The translations under genes and the position numbers were made by a program. Shown in pieces: positions 1-5,323 of a stretch of 5,323 nucleotides of DNA. Numbering within the stretch: the stretch's first letter is position 1; each line of letters starts with the position of its first letter. The notes beneath the pieces were generated by a model. That model was not told the DNA's origin, ran no database searches, and was given only the letters and a program-made list of their open reading frames with translations. Source of the stretch: Bacteriovoracaceae bacterium UBA4573 (lineage in GTDB: Bacteria > Bdellovibrionota > UBA1018 > UBA923); NCBI GenBank assembly GCA_002387735.1, contig DGKJ01000093.1, positions 1 through 5,323 on the forward strand, read 5' to 3'.

Positions 1-1044
1 TTGGATATAGTGTGGGATACCCCCTTTGCTTTTCCGCCGCCGCTTCCGAAAGACGCCCCAGCCAGCGTTGCCGACCCGGTAAAGGAATTCGTGGCGGAGT
101 CTTCGCTGGCGGGGAACTATACGGCTATGATTTTCGGTCAGAGTTCAAAGATAAATTTTAATAATCTTTTTATTAAAGAAGTGGATGCCGAAACAGAATC
201 TGAAAATAGTAACACCGGTAATTCGGGCGCCTCAAATAATGCAAAAAGCTCTAACAAAACCACAAATAGCAATGGTGAAGAAAAAGAAGAAGTGAACTTT
301 CGTCCGATGGTCGAGACCACGATTTCCACGCTTCTAAATCAAAAAATGAGTCAAGATCAGGAGTTTGCCGAGGTTTACCGAAATGTCACCGGTGCAGACG
401 TAATCGATGCGATTGAAGGTTACTTGAAGCGTGAGTCTCGCGGTTCGGCATTGCCCGGTTACCGAGCACCCGAGACTCCGAAAGAGGCGCCATTTTACGA
501 CATTTCAGAACTTCATATGGTGCCTGGAATCAATGACGAAATTTATAATCTGCTCATTGATACCTTTACCGCCAGTGCTACGCCCGGAATCAATGTAAAC
601 ATGGCCTCGCGCTCCACTCTATGGGGGCTTTTGCCTGAACTTACGGAAAATGAAATCGATGATCTTATGCGTAAACGCGACGACCCCGATGTCGGTAAAC
701 CTTGGAACGATGAAAAAGATTTTTGGAGTTCCGTTGGTACCACAGCGTCTGGTGCTTCGGCATTGAGGTCTATACAAGAGCGCTTTAAGAAGGCGGGACT
801 TAAAATTATTACCAATGAGAGTAGTTTTCGAATTGGAATAGAGGCCACTGTAGGTCAGTCGACGCGTAGAATCGAAGCGCACGTACTTGTGGCTGGTGCT
901 CCGAAGGCCAGTAAAACGGATGCTCCTGGTTCCGGTAGGCCGCAGACCCAACCAATGGGTGCGGGCATAAATCCGCCAACCGTCGATTCTACTACGAAAA
1001 AGGGTTCGGAAAACCTACAATTGGTTTATTGGCGGTCTATTTAG
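1..1044 (+). CDS. gspK: Type II secretion minor pseudopilin GspK, 5'-truncated by window edge
   Basis: GspK caps the tip of the T2SS pseudopilus in the periplasm, together with GspI and GspJ. The 347 visible residues lack the prepilin signal and hydrophobic N-terminal helix that open every GspK, so the gene begins roughly 60-80 codons upstream and the TTG at base 1 is an internal leucine codon. The region around residues 50-57 (KINFNNLF) matches the GspK strand that usually reads like FNLNNL. Residues 167-245 form the family's helix-hairpin-helix-like region: a 'L.MVPGI...IY.LL' stretch (171-185), then INVNMAS (197-203), a helix with paired acidic residues, and a 'KPW..EKDFWSSV' segment. The C-terminus (LVYWRSI) has the usual final aromatic strand. 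Residues 62-98 are an Asn/Ser/Glu-rich low-complexity insertion, and residues about 304-337 are a Pro/Gly/Thr-rich linker. The gene ends with TAG at 1042-1044, where the gspL ribosome site begins. Identification rests on motifs plus gene context. Confidence 0.88.
   Translation: MDIVWDTPFAFPPPLPKDAPASVADPVKEFVAESSLAGNYTAMIFGQSSKINFNNLFIKEVDAETESENSNTGNSGASNNAKSSNKTTNSNGEEKEEVNFRPMVETTISTLLNQKMSQDQEFAEVYRNVTGADVIDAIEGYLKRESRGSALPGYRAPETPKEAPFYDISELHMVPGINDEIYNLLIDTFTASATPGINVNMASRSTLWGLLPELTENEIDDLMRKRDDPDVGKPWNDEKDFWSSVGTTASGASALRSIQERFKKAGLKIITNESSFRIGIEATVGQSTRRIEAHVLVAGAPKASKTDAPGSGRPQTQPMGAGINPPTVDSTTKKGSENLQLVYWRSI
184..294 (+). other. Low-complexity Asn/Ser/Glu-rich insertion encoded in gspK
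   Basis: Visible residues 62-98 of GspK are almost entirely Asn, Ser, Thr, Gly, Ala, Lys and Glu, with no hydrophobic core positions. They sit between the first conserved strand (near residues 50-58) and the helical region starting near residue 100. The DNA here is A-rich compared with its flanks. The segment is probably a flexible surface loop in the periplasmic body of the pseudopilin. Its function is unknown, and it could be lineage-specific padding. Confidence 0.7.
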
Positions 1045-1055
1045 GAGGCTATGTG
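1043..1055 (+). promoter_or_regulatory. Ribosome binding site and GTG start of gspL
   Basis: A perfect AGGAGG at 1043-1048 overlaps the gspK stop codon and is followed after only 4 nt by GTG at 1053. The reading frame is open upstream to a TTG at 1029, but that start has no good ribosome site and would add eight residues before the first actin-like strand. The ATG at 1051 is in the gspK frame and runs straight into TGA, so it is not a start. GTG is therefore preferred despite the short spacer. Overlap of the site with the gspK stop suggests translational coupling. Confidence 0.75.
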
Positions 1056-2822
1056 AAGATTCTCAGCATTGATCTCGGATCTAGTTCGATTAAAGCTGTC
1101 GAATTTGAATCAAGCTTCGGGCGTTTGGAGCTTGCCGACTACAAAATCGTGGAAGTAACTGAACCGGCCATAGAGGCGGCCTCCGTTCCTGCGGCCGAAG
1201 TGGTCGCATCAGCCGGCGAAGGAGCTGCTGAATCGGGCAGTGGATCTGAATCTAAAGACGCTGCAAATTCCGCCGAACCACCGAAACGCCAACTACTTAC
1301 AGCGGGGCAGATAGCCGCTATTCGCCAAATTTTTCGCGAAAAAGACTATAAGTACGACAAACTTGTCGTAAACGTACCGAGAGCCTGGGCGACTTCTCGC
1401 GTTTTTCATTTTCCCACTAAAGATCGCAAAGTAATTCAAAGTTCTCTGGTCTTTGAACTCGAAGACGACATTCCTTTTGATTTAGAAAAGGTGACCCATG
1501 ATTTTGCGATTCTAAATTACGACGGTCATCAGTCGACCATTTTTACTGCAGTAATTCAAAAAAACGATTTGCGGGATACGATTAGTGAATTGCAAATGAT
1601 AGGACTGGACCCCGACGTTATTACTACTGAGCCTTGGGCGCTTAGTCAGCTTTTGCGTCGCACAATTCCTGTCGAATATCGCGACCGCCCCTTTTGCGTA
1701 GTGAATTTAGGCGCTAAACAAACCGGGATTCATATGTTTCTTGGCGAAGGTCCGGTACTTTCCCTTAGTTGTCCTGCTGCGGGTGATGACCTAACTCGTG
1801 CGATTGCTCAAAATTACGGACTTACATTTGATCAAGCAGAGAAGGCCAAGATCGAAGGCGGATTCGTACTTACGAAAATGCACTTGAGTGAACATGCCGC
1901 AACCATCACCAAGGAGCAGGAAAAATTCTCAGGAGTGATCACGGATGCGTTAGTTCCGATCGTGCGAGAAATTAAACAAGCACTCATTTCCTACAAAGCT
2001 CAAACCAAATTAGTACCGAAGGCGATTTTTCTTACCGGCGGAACTTCTCAATTGCCGAACCTACAATTGTACCTCGAAGAAATTTTGCAAATACCGGTTT
2101 TTCAAACGAAGTATATGTCGCAACTGGTGGGCGATACGCTTCGATTGGCGGAAAGCACCGAATCCCAAATAGCCGTCGCGACGGGGTTGGCGGTTTCTTC
2201 GATCAAAGCAGAGCGTTTCGCGACTATTAATTTTAGAAAAGATGAGTTTGTTAAAAATCGAGGTTGGGGTTCTCTTTCTCTTAAACATTACAAACGACCC
2301 TTGATGTTTGCGGCAGCCAGTTTGGGTTTCGTGTACGCCAATATCTTTGCTCAGTGGTTAATTCTGAACCGTCGAGAAGCTCAGCAGGAACAAACATTAG
2401 AAAGGAGCATTAAGGGAGTGGTAGGTGCAGTCAGTCCCAGCGTGCTTCGCACTTACATTGTAAGTCCATCAGTATTGAGAAACGATATTAAAAAAGAATT
2501 CGCCAAATATGAGCAGTCAAATGTGGTTTCGCCCTCTAAAAAGAGTCTCTCAGGTTTTGACTTGCTAAATATGGTGAGCAAAAAAATGCCACGTGACGTT
2601 GTAATAGACGTAACGCAGTTCGATTTCAAAGAAGAAAAGCTTTTAGTGAAAGGCTACCTCGCGCCGGAGTCCAGCGTGGATCGTCTACAAGGCGCTCTAG
2701 ACGACACCGGTGTGCTTACCGGGGTGGCTGTCGTTAAACAAGAAATGGTTCCAAAATTGGGAAAAAGGTATTTCGAAATCACCGCTTCCGTGAAGGGAGA
2801 AAACAATGTCGAGACTCGATGA
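1053..2822 (+). CDS. gspL: Type II secretion inner-membrane platform protein GspL (PilM-like cytoplasmic domain)
   Basis: GspL is a bitopic inner-membrane protein that recruits the GspE ATPase through its cytoplasmic domain and pairs with GspM in the periplasm. From the GTG start it has 589 residues, longer than the roughly 400 usual for the family. The actin-like (ASKHA) domain spans about residues 1-390. Its phosphate-1 motif is IDLGSSSIK (6-14), a second phosphate-like motif is VVNLGAKQTG (216-225), and an adenosine-type motif is IFLTGGTSQLPNL (325-337). An acidic 'FELEDDIPFDLEKV' patch (134-147) is typical of PilM proteins. Residues about 36-80 are an Ala/Glu/Ser-rich insertion. A basic KHYKR (411-415) precedes a single membrane helix at about 415-438. 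The periplasmic part (439-589) ends in a ferredoxin-like PilN/GspL domain from about 513. Its last 17 nt overlap gspM. The GspL rather than PilM call rests on the fused membrane and periplasmic parts and on the neighbours. Confidence 0.9.
   Translation: MKILSIDLGSSSIKAVEFESSFGRLELADYKIVEVTEPAIEAASVPAAEVVASAGEGAAESGSGSESKDAANSAEPPKRQLLTAGQIAAIRQIFREKDYKYDKLVVNVPRAWATSRVFHFPTKDRKVIQSSLVFELEDDIPFDLEKVTHDFAILNYDGHQSTIFTAVIQKNDLRDTISELQMIGLDPDVITTEPWALSQLLRRTIPVEYRDRPFCVVNLGAKQTGIHMFLGEGPVLSLSCPAAGDDLTRAIAQNYGLTFDQAEKAKIEGGFVLTKMHLSEHAATITKEQEKFSGVITDALVPIVREIKQALISYKAQTKLVPKAIFLTGGTSQLPNLQLYLEEILQIPVFQTKYMSQLVGDTLRLAESTESQIAVATGLAVSSIKAERFATINFRKDEFVKNRGWGSLSLKHYKRPLMFAAASLGFVYANIFAQWLILNRREAQQEQTLERSIKGVVGAVSPSVLRTYIVSPSVLRNDIKKEFAKYEQSNVVSPSKKSLSGFDLLNMVSKKMPRDVVIDVTQFDFKEEKLLVKGYLAPESSVDRLQGALDDTGVLTGVAVVKQEMVPKLGKRYFEITASVKGENNVETR
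1158..1292 (+). other. Ala/Glu/Ser-rich low-complexity insertion encoded in gspL
   Basis: Residues about 36-80 of GspL (GTG numbering) are dominated by Ala, Glu, Ser, Gly, Val and Pro. They fall early in the actin-like domain, after the strand LADYKIVEV and before the helix that starts LLTAGQIAAI. In PilM relatives this position is normally a short connection. The segment is probably an exposed, disordered cytoplasmic loop. No function is recognisable. Confidence 0.7.
2430..2480 (+). repeat. Short tandem peptide repeat (VSPSVLR twice) in the GspL periplasmic stalk
   Basis: The heptapeptide VSPSVLR occurs at residues 460-466 and again at 470-476, a 10-residue period, followed by a partial echo VSPS at 492-495. 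The two DNA copies differ at almost every synonymous position, so this is not a recent duplication. It is either an old duplication kept at protein level or a local convergence. It lies in the region linking the membrane helix to the ferredoxin-like domain. Confidence 0.6.
2793..2808 (+). promoter_or_regulatory. Ribosome binding site and ATG start of gspM inside gspL
   Basis: AAGGGAG at 2793-2799 lies 6 nt before the ATG at 2806, within the last codons of gspL. The start lies in a different frame from gspL and gives a 17-nt overlap. This supports the gspM start and suggests that translation of gspL and gspM is coupled, as expected for two proteins that assemble together. Confidence 0.7.
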
Positions 2823-3414
2823 CTTAAAAGCATCACTTAAGCAGATAATAGATCGACTGCGTGAGTCCGATGCCTACTCGCAAGCGCGAGCGCGTTATGA
2901 TGAACTCGATTCTCAGAAAAAGCTTTATGTTAAACTCGGCGCTGCGGGAGCAGCTATGATGCTCGTCGTAAGTACGGTGTTGGGAGGCATGGTGCGAGTC
3001 GCGACGCTAAAGAGTGCGATCGATGAAAAGGAAGCGTTGATCGGATATCTCAATCAGTCTGGCGATACTTTGCGGCGATTTAAAGAAAAACAATCTGGGG
3101 CAGGTGCCGCAGATATGAACGCTGGTTTAAGTTCGTTTCTTCAGGGAGTCATTGAAGAGGCGGGGGTGAACGAAGAAAAAGTAAAAGTGGGTTCAGAGGT
3201 ATCGGCCGACTTAGATAAGGCGATTCAAGAAACTAAAGTTGAGGTGACTCTTTCCCAAATAAATCTGAGGCAAGTCACAAAGACGCTCTACGACATTACC
3301 TCAAAGGGAAGCGTTCGCGGGACCGCTATTACTGCGTTGGACATTCAGGCTAAAGATGATTTTAGTGGCTGGCTTGATGCGACCTTTACCGTTTCGGTTT
3401 ATAAGGCGAAGTAG
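2806..3414 (+). CDS. gspM: Type II secretion inner-membrane protein GspM
   Basis: GspM is a bitopic inner-membrane protein that stabilises GspL and helps connect the assembly platform to the pseudopilus. The 202-residue product has the family layout. A short, charged cytoplasmic N-terminus (1-40) is rich in Lys, Arg and Asp. One membrane helix follows at about 41-63 (LYVKLGAAGAAMMLVVSTVL and onward). A predicted coiled stretch at about 64-100 comes next, then a Ser/Gly/Ala spacer and a compact periplasmic domain (about 108-202) of alternating helices and strands, compatible with the ferredoxin-like fold of GspM and PilO. Sequence identity in this family is low, so the call depends on topology, length and its place between gspL and gspN. 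The start is fixed by a good ribosome site inside gspL. The nearest alternative is a PilO-like protein, which is a homologue with the same role in pili. Confidence 0.85.
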   Translation: MSRLDDLKASLKQIIDRLRESDAYSQARARYDELDSQKKLYVKLGAAGAAMMLVVSTVLGGMVRVATLKSAIDEKEALIGYLNQSGDTLRRFKEKQSGAGAADMNAGLSSFLQGVIEEAGVNEEKVKVGSEVSADLDKAIQETKVEVTLSQINLRQVTKTLYDITSKGSVRGTAITALDIQAKDDFSGWLDATFTVSVYKAK

Positions 3415-3415
3415 T

Positions 3416-3429
3416 GGAGCAAATTTATG
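3416..3429 (+). promoter_or_regulatory. Ribosome binding site and ATG start of gspN
   Basis: GGAG at 3416-3419, just after the gspM stop, lies 7 nt before the ATG at 3427. Spacing is normal, and the gspM-gspN gap is only 12 nt, leaving no room for a separate terminator and promoter. Confidence 0.65.
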
Positions 3430-4389
3430 AATCAAAATAACGAACCACAGTACCAAGAAACGACTGGTTCTTTGGATCTTTCAAAGGCGGAACCGAAAAG
3501 CCGTTTTCGCACCCTTGGTTTCGTTGCATTTGGTAGTTTTGCTTTTTTTGTATTCCTCATTTTTAAGTTTCCGGAAGGTCGAATTCAGAACTATTTGATC
3601 GCCCACGCTCGAATTGTGATGCAGAACGAGGGTCTTTCATTTGCGGCCGAAAAAGTTTCTCTTAGTTTTATTTTTGGGCCAGCTGTAAAATTTTATAATA
3701 TCGAAATAAGGGCAATTGACGACGACTCTCAGATACTGAAAATTCCATTCTTAAAAATTCGACCCAAAATTAGTTCACTCATTTTTAAAAATAAAAAATT
3801 AGGAATTAGTGCCGAGTTGCTGGGTGGTGAGTTGAGTGGGACCGTCGGTGCGGGCGCGAGTGGGTCTATGCTGATCGATCTCGATGTTGATCGAATAAAT
3901 TTGGCGCTCTCTACTCTCGTTAAGAGGTACACCATTGTAGAGTTAAAGGGCGAGGTCGACGGTAAGGTCGAAATCGATTTCGACGGTGTTGATCCATCTA
4001 AAACTGAAGGAATAATTGCGCTTAAACTCAAGAATATACAAATTCCCGATCAAATTGCCTACGGATTTAATCTTCCGACGTTGAATATCAAACAATGTGT
4101 TATCGACATTCCGATCGGCCAGGGTAAGGCGGATTTTCGGTTGGTCGAATGCGGGAAAGACGTAAATAAAGACGACATTATCGGAAATTTATCTGGTCAA
4201 ATTACGTTTGATCGAGTCATCAATAATTCCAAACTTAATCTTAGAACGGTGTTTCAATTATCCGATACCGTCGTAAAGGCATTTCCGCTCCTAGACGCAT
4301 TGCTCGCAAGCGCTAAGTCCTCGGACGGAAAATATCTCTATCGCATTGGTGGGAGTATTTCGGGCATCGACCCTGTTCCCGGAGGTTAG
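3427..4389 (+). CDS. gspN: Type II secretion accessory protein GspN (AsmA-like)
   Basis: This 320-residue protein fits the GspN type found in former Deltaproteobacteria, an accessory T2SS protein with one N-terminal membrane anchor and a large beta-rich periplasmic part. Residues 1-28 are polar and carry a basic patch just before the helix (KSRFR, 24-28). A strongly aromatic membrane helix spans about 30-48 and ends in the typical 'KFPEGRIQNYL' sequence (47-57). The rest resembles AsmA/GspN-type repeating strands: 'EKVSLSFIFGPAVKFYNIEI', then a 'LKIPFLKIRPKISSL' segment, then 'LLGGELSGTVG', and a closing 'RIGGSISGIDPVPGG'. Signal cleavage is not evident, so it probably stays membrane-anchored. 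It follows gspM with its own ribosome site. Its exact role in secretion is unclear even for the family. GspN here is not expected to be homologous to the gammaproteobacterial GspN linked to GspC. A general AsmA-domain protein is the alternative, but position favours GspN. Confidence 0.83.
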   Translation: MNQNNEPQYQETTGSLDLSKAEPKSRFRTLGFVAFGSFAFFVFLIFKFPEGRIQNYLIAHARIVMQNEGLSFAAEKVSLSFIFGPAVKFYNIEIRAIDDDSQILKIPFLKIRPKISSLIFKNKKLGISAELLGGELSGTVGAGASGSMLIDLDVDRINLALSTLVKRYTIVELKGEVDGKVEIDFDGVDPSKTEGIIALKLKNIQIPDQIAYGFNLPTLNIKQCVIDIPIGQGKADFRLVECGKDVNKDDIIGNLSGQITFDRVINNSKLNLRTVFQLSDTVVKAFPLLDALLASAKSSDGKYLYRIGGSISGIDPVPGG

Positions 4390-4399
4390 CGAACCAATG
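4381..4399 (+). promoter_or_regulatory. Ribosome binding site and ATG start of the ATP-grasp gene
   Basis: GGAGG at 4381-4385 sits in the last codons of gspN, and the ATG at 4397 follows 11 nt later, longer than the usual 5-9 nt. No in-frame start with better spacing is visible nearby, and ATG puts the first predicted strand (RPILVVGDS) at residue 8, as expected. The wide spacer might lower translation relative to the gsp genes, which is inference. Confidence 0.6.
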
Positions 4400-5323
4400 T
4401 TTTCGAGATCGAAACTACGACCCATTCTTGTTGTCGGCGACTCTTGGCCTACGATCGAGGTAGATCGAGATTCTTCTTTATATTTACTAGATCAGGGGAC
4501 ACGAAACCACCGCGTAGCGGCTTGGTGGGCTGAACCCAAAGATCTCTTCGTGCGAGCTAATGAGTTATGGGTCAATGCCTTTCCTGTACTTTTCAAAGAC
4601 AGCGCTGTTGTGCCGTTCCCTAAATTAGAAAAAAAACGAAAACTAATTCCCGTAAAAAAATTTTCCCATCTACTTTGGCGGTGTGATCCGCCCGTAACAC
4701 TCGAAACCCATCGCATGTGGGCTTTGTTAGACTGTGATTCAGAAAGCAATGTAGTGAACGACCCGCGAGCCATGGCGGTGTGGAATGAGAAATTTGCTCT
4801 TCTCAAGTATTCGAAGTGGGCAATTCCGTCATGGATCATCAACGACGAAGCCGCTCTGCGACGGGAGCTAACAGGTCTTCGGGGAAAATCACTCTTGTTG
4901 AAACCAAGCGCCGCAGCTGCAAGTTATGGCGTAAAGCTTCTTAGTAAATCTTTGAAGTCGAACTTGGCAATCTATCGAAACACTGTGAAAAAATACGGGC
5001 CAGTGGTCGTACTTCAAGAGGTTGATCATCGGATTCATCAGCTAGGGGAGTTTCGTTTTTTCGCTATCGGCGGAAGAGTAGTAGATGCCGTTCAAAAATT
5101 CCCAGGTTCGAACGACCCTGTAATGAACTGGTACACAACGAAAATTAATCAACCGCGCTTGCAGATGGCCGATTCCAACACGGTGGAATTCCGAAAGGCC
5201 GAACGTCGAGCGCGGCAGGTCGCCAAAGATTTAATGCGAGACGGGATATTCTTGGCCAGTATCGATTTCATAGGCGAACGAATTTTGGAAATTAACGTTC
5301 CTAGCCCGGGCTTATTGCAATGG
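4397..5323 (+). CDS. GshB/RimK-type ATP-grasp ligase (glutathione-synthetase-like), 3'-truncated by window edge
   Basis: The frame stays open for 309 codons to the window end with no stop. Its layout follows prokaryotic glutathione synthetase (about 315 residues) throughout. The N-terminal fold contains 'EVDRDSSLYLLDQGTRNH' (21-38). The substrate-domain hallmark 'RCDPPVTLET' is at 95-104. 'VVNDPRAMAVWNEKF' (119-133) matches the GshB linker with its NEK motif. The ATP-grasp lysine is in 'LLLKPS' (166-171, K169), an Arg strand is 'EFRFFAIGGRVV' (218-229), and the metal-binding end is 'SIDFIGERILEINVPSP' (288-304) with Asp290, Glu298 and Asn300. About 25-40 residues should remain beyond the edge. 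Family enzymes use ATP to join a carboxyl to an amine through an acyl phosphate, in the cytoplasm. Both glycine-rich loops of true GshB are missing: residues 171-178 read SAAAASYG, and 237-252 lack the Gly-Asn-Leu-Ala-Ala-Gly-Gly type loop. It may therefore use another substrate. It follows gspN by 7 nt, probably in the same operon. Confidence 0.85.
   Translation, partial: MFSRSKLRPILVVGDSWPTIEVDRDSSLYLLDQGTRNHRVAAWWAEPKDLFVRANELWVNAFPVLFKDSAVVPFPKLEKKRKLIPVKKFSHLLWRCDPPVTLETHRMWALLDCDSESNVVNDPRAMAVWNEKFALLKYSKWAIPSWIINDEAALRRELTGLRGKSLLLKPSAAAASYGVKLLSKSLKSNLAIYRNTVKKYGPVVVLQEVDHRIHQLGEFRFFAIGGRVVDAVQKFPGSNDPVMNWYTTKINQPRLQMADSNTVEFRKAERRARQVAKDLMRDGIFLASIDFIGERILEINVPSPGLLQW

Noticed and set aside
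543..951. Two overlapping minus-strand frames of 101 and 110 codons opposite gspK
   Set aside because: They lie wholly antisense to a gene with clear protein-level motifs. They show no recognisable domain and no ribosome site stood out.
1029..1052. TTG at 1029 as the gspL start (eight extra residues)
   Set aside because: No convincing ribosome site precedes it, and the extra residues come before the first strand of the actin-like fold. AGGAGG upstream of GTG 1053 is a better fit.
4387..4400. Possible terminator between gspN and the ATP-grasp gene
   Set aside because: The gap is 7 nt with no stem-loop and no T-run, so no terminator can be supported.
4401..4414. Inverted repeat TTTCGA-GA-TCGAAA just after the ATP-grasp start codon
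   Set aside because: Arms are 6 bp with a 2-nt spacer, too tight for a hairpin, and the site is within coding sequence. An operator is possible but nothing else supports it.
3873..4468. Cluster of GATCGA hexamers (3873, 3889, 4210, 4407, 4453, 4463; three more upstream in the window)
   Set aside because: More frequent than chance would suggest, but the copies fall in different reading frames without regular spacing, and common GAT and CGA codons explain several. A whole-genome hexamer count would decide whether it is a genome-wide bias.
4628..4664. A8 and A7T4 runs in the ATP-grasp gene as possible slippage or frameshift sites
   Set aside because: The frame is intact through both runs and the downstream motifs stay in frame, so there is no sign that slippage is used.
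4492..4842. Minus-strand frame of 116 codons opposite the ATP-grasp gene
   Set aside because: The plus strand encodes clear GshB-family motifs across the same bases, so this is a shadow frame.

Overview
The window is a tightly packed, single-strand (+) operon segment. It carries the distal part of a type II secretion system (T2SS, general secretion pathway) locus followed by an ATP-grasp ligase gene. In order it holds the 3' part of gspK (5' end outside the window), gspL, gspM, gspN, and the first 309 codons of a glutathione-synthetase-like ATP-grasp enzyme that runs off the right edge. Gaps between genes are 8 nt (gspK-gspL), a 17-nt overlap (gspL-gspM), 12 nt (gspM-gspN) and 7 nt (gspN to the ATP-grasp gene). 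No internal promoter or terminator is visible, so one polycistronic message is likely. There is no stretch without a gene, and I saw no RNA gene, mobile element or CRISPR array.

The order K-L-M-N, the AsmA-like GspN with a single membrane anchor, and a GspL whose cytoplasmic half looks like the type IV pilus protein PilM all suggest a bacterium from the former Deltaproteobacteria. Bdellovibrionota (Bdellovibrio relatives) is my best guess. G+C is moderate (mid-40s percent by eye), with frequent CGA arginine codons. This assignment is inference from gene content and style, not from a search.

How the parts work together, from family knowledge: GspK is the minor pseudopilin that caps the pseudopilus tip. 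GspL and GspM form the inner-membrane platform that links the GspE ATPase in the cytoplasm to the pseudopilus. GspN is an accessory inner-membrane protein with a large periplasmic part. The major secretion genes (gspD, E, F, G and so on) are not in the window and presumably lie upstream. The ATP-grasp gene belongs to the GshB fold family across its whole visible length, but both of its glycine-rich loops are unlike those of ordinary glutathione synthetase, so its substrate is uncertain.

The most notable points are the altered GshB-like enzyme at the tail of a secretion operon, the PilM-like nucleotide-binding motifs kept in GspL, and long low-complexity insertions in both GspK and GspL. I see ordinary secretion machinery with some unusual details, not clear proof of a wholly new system.
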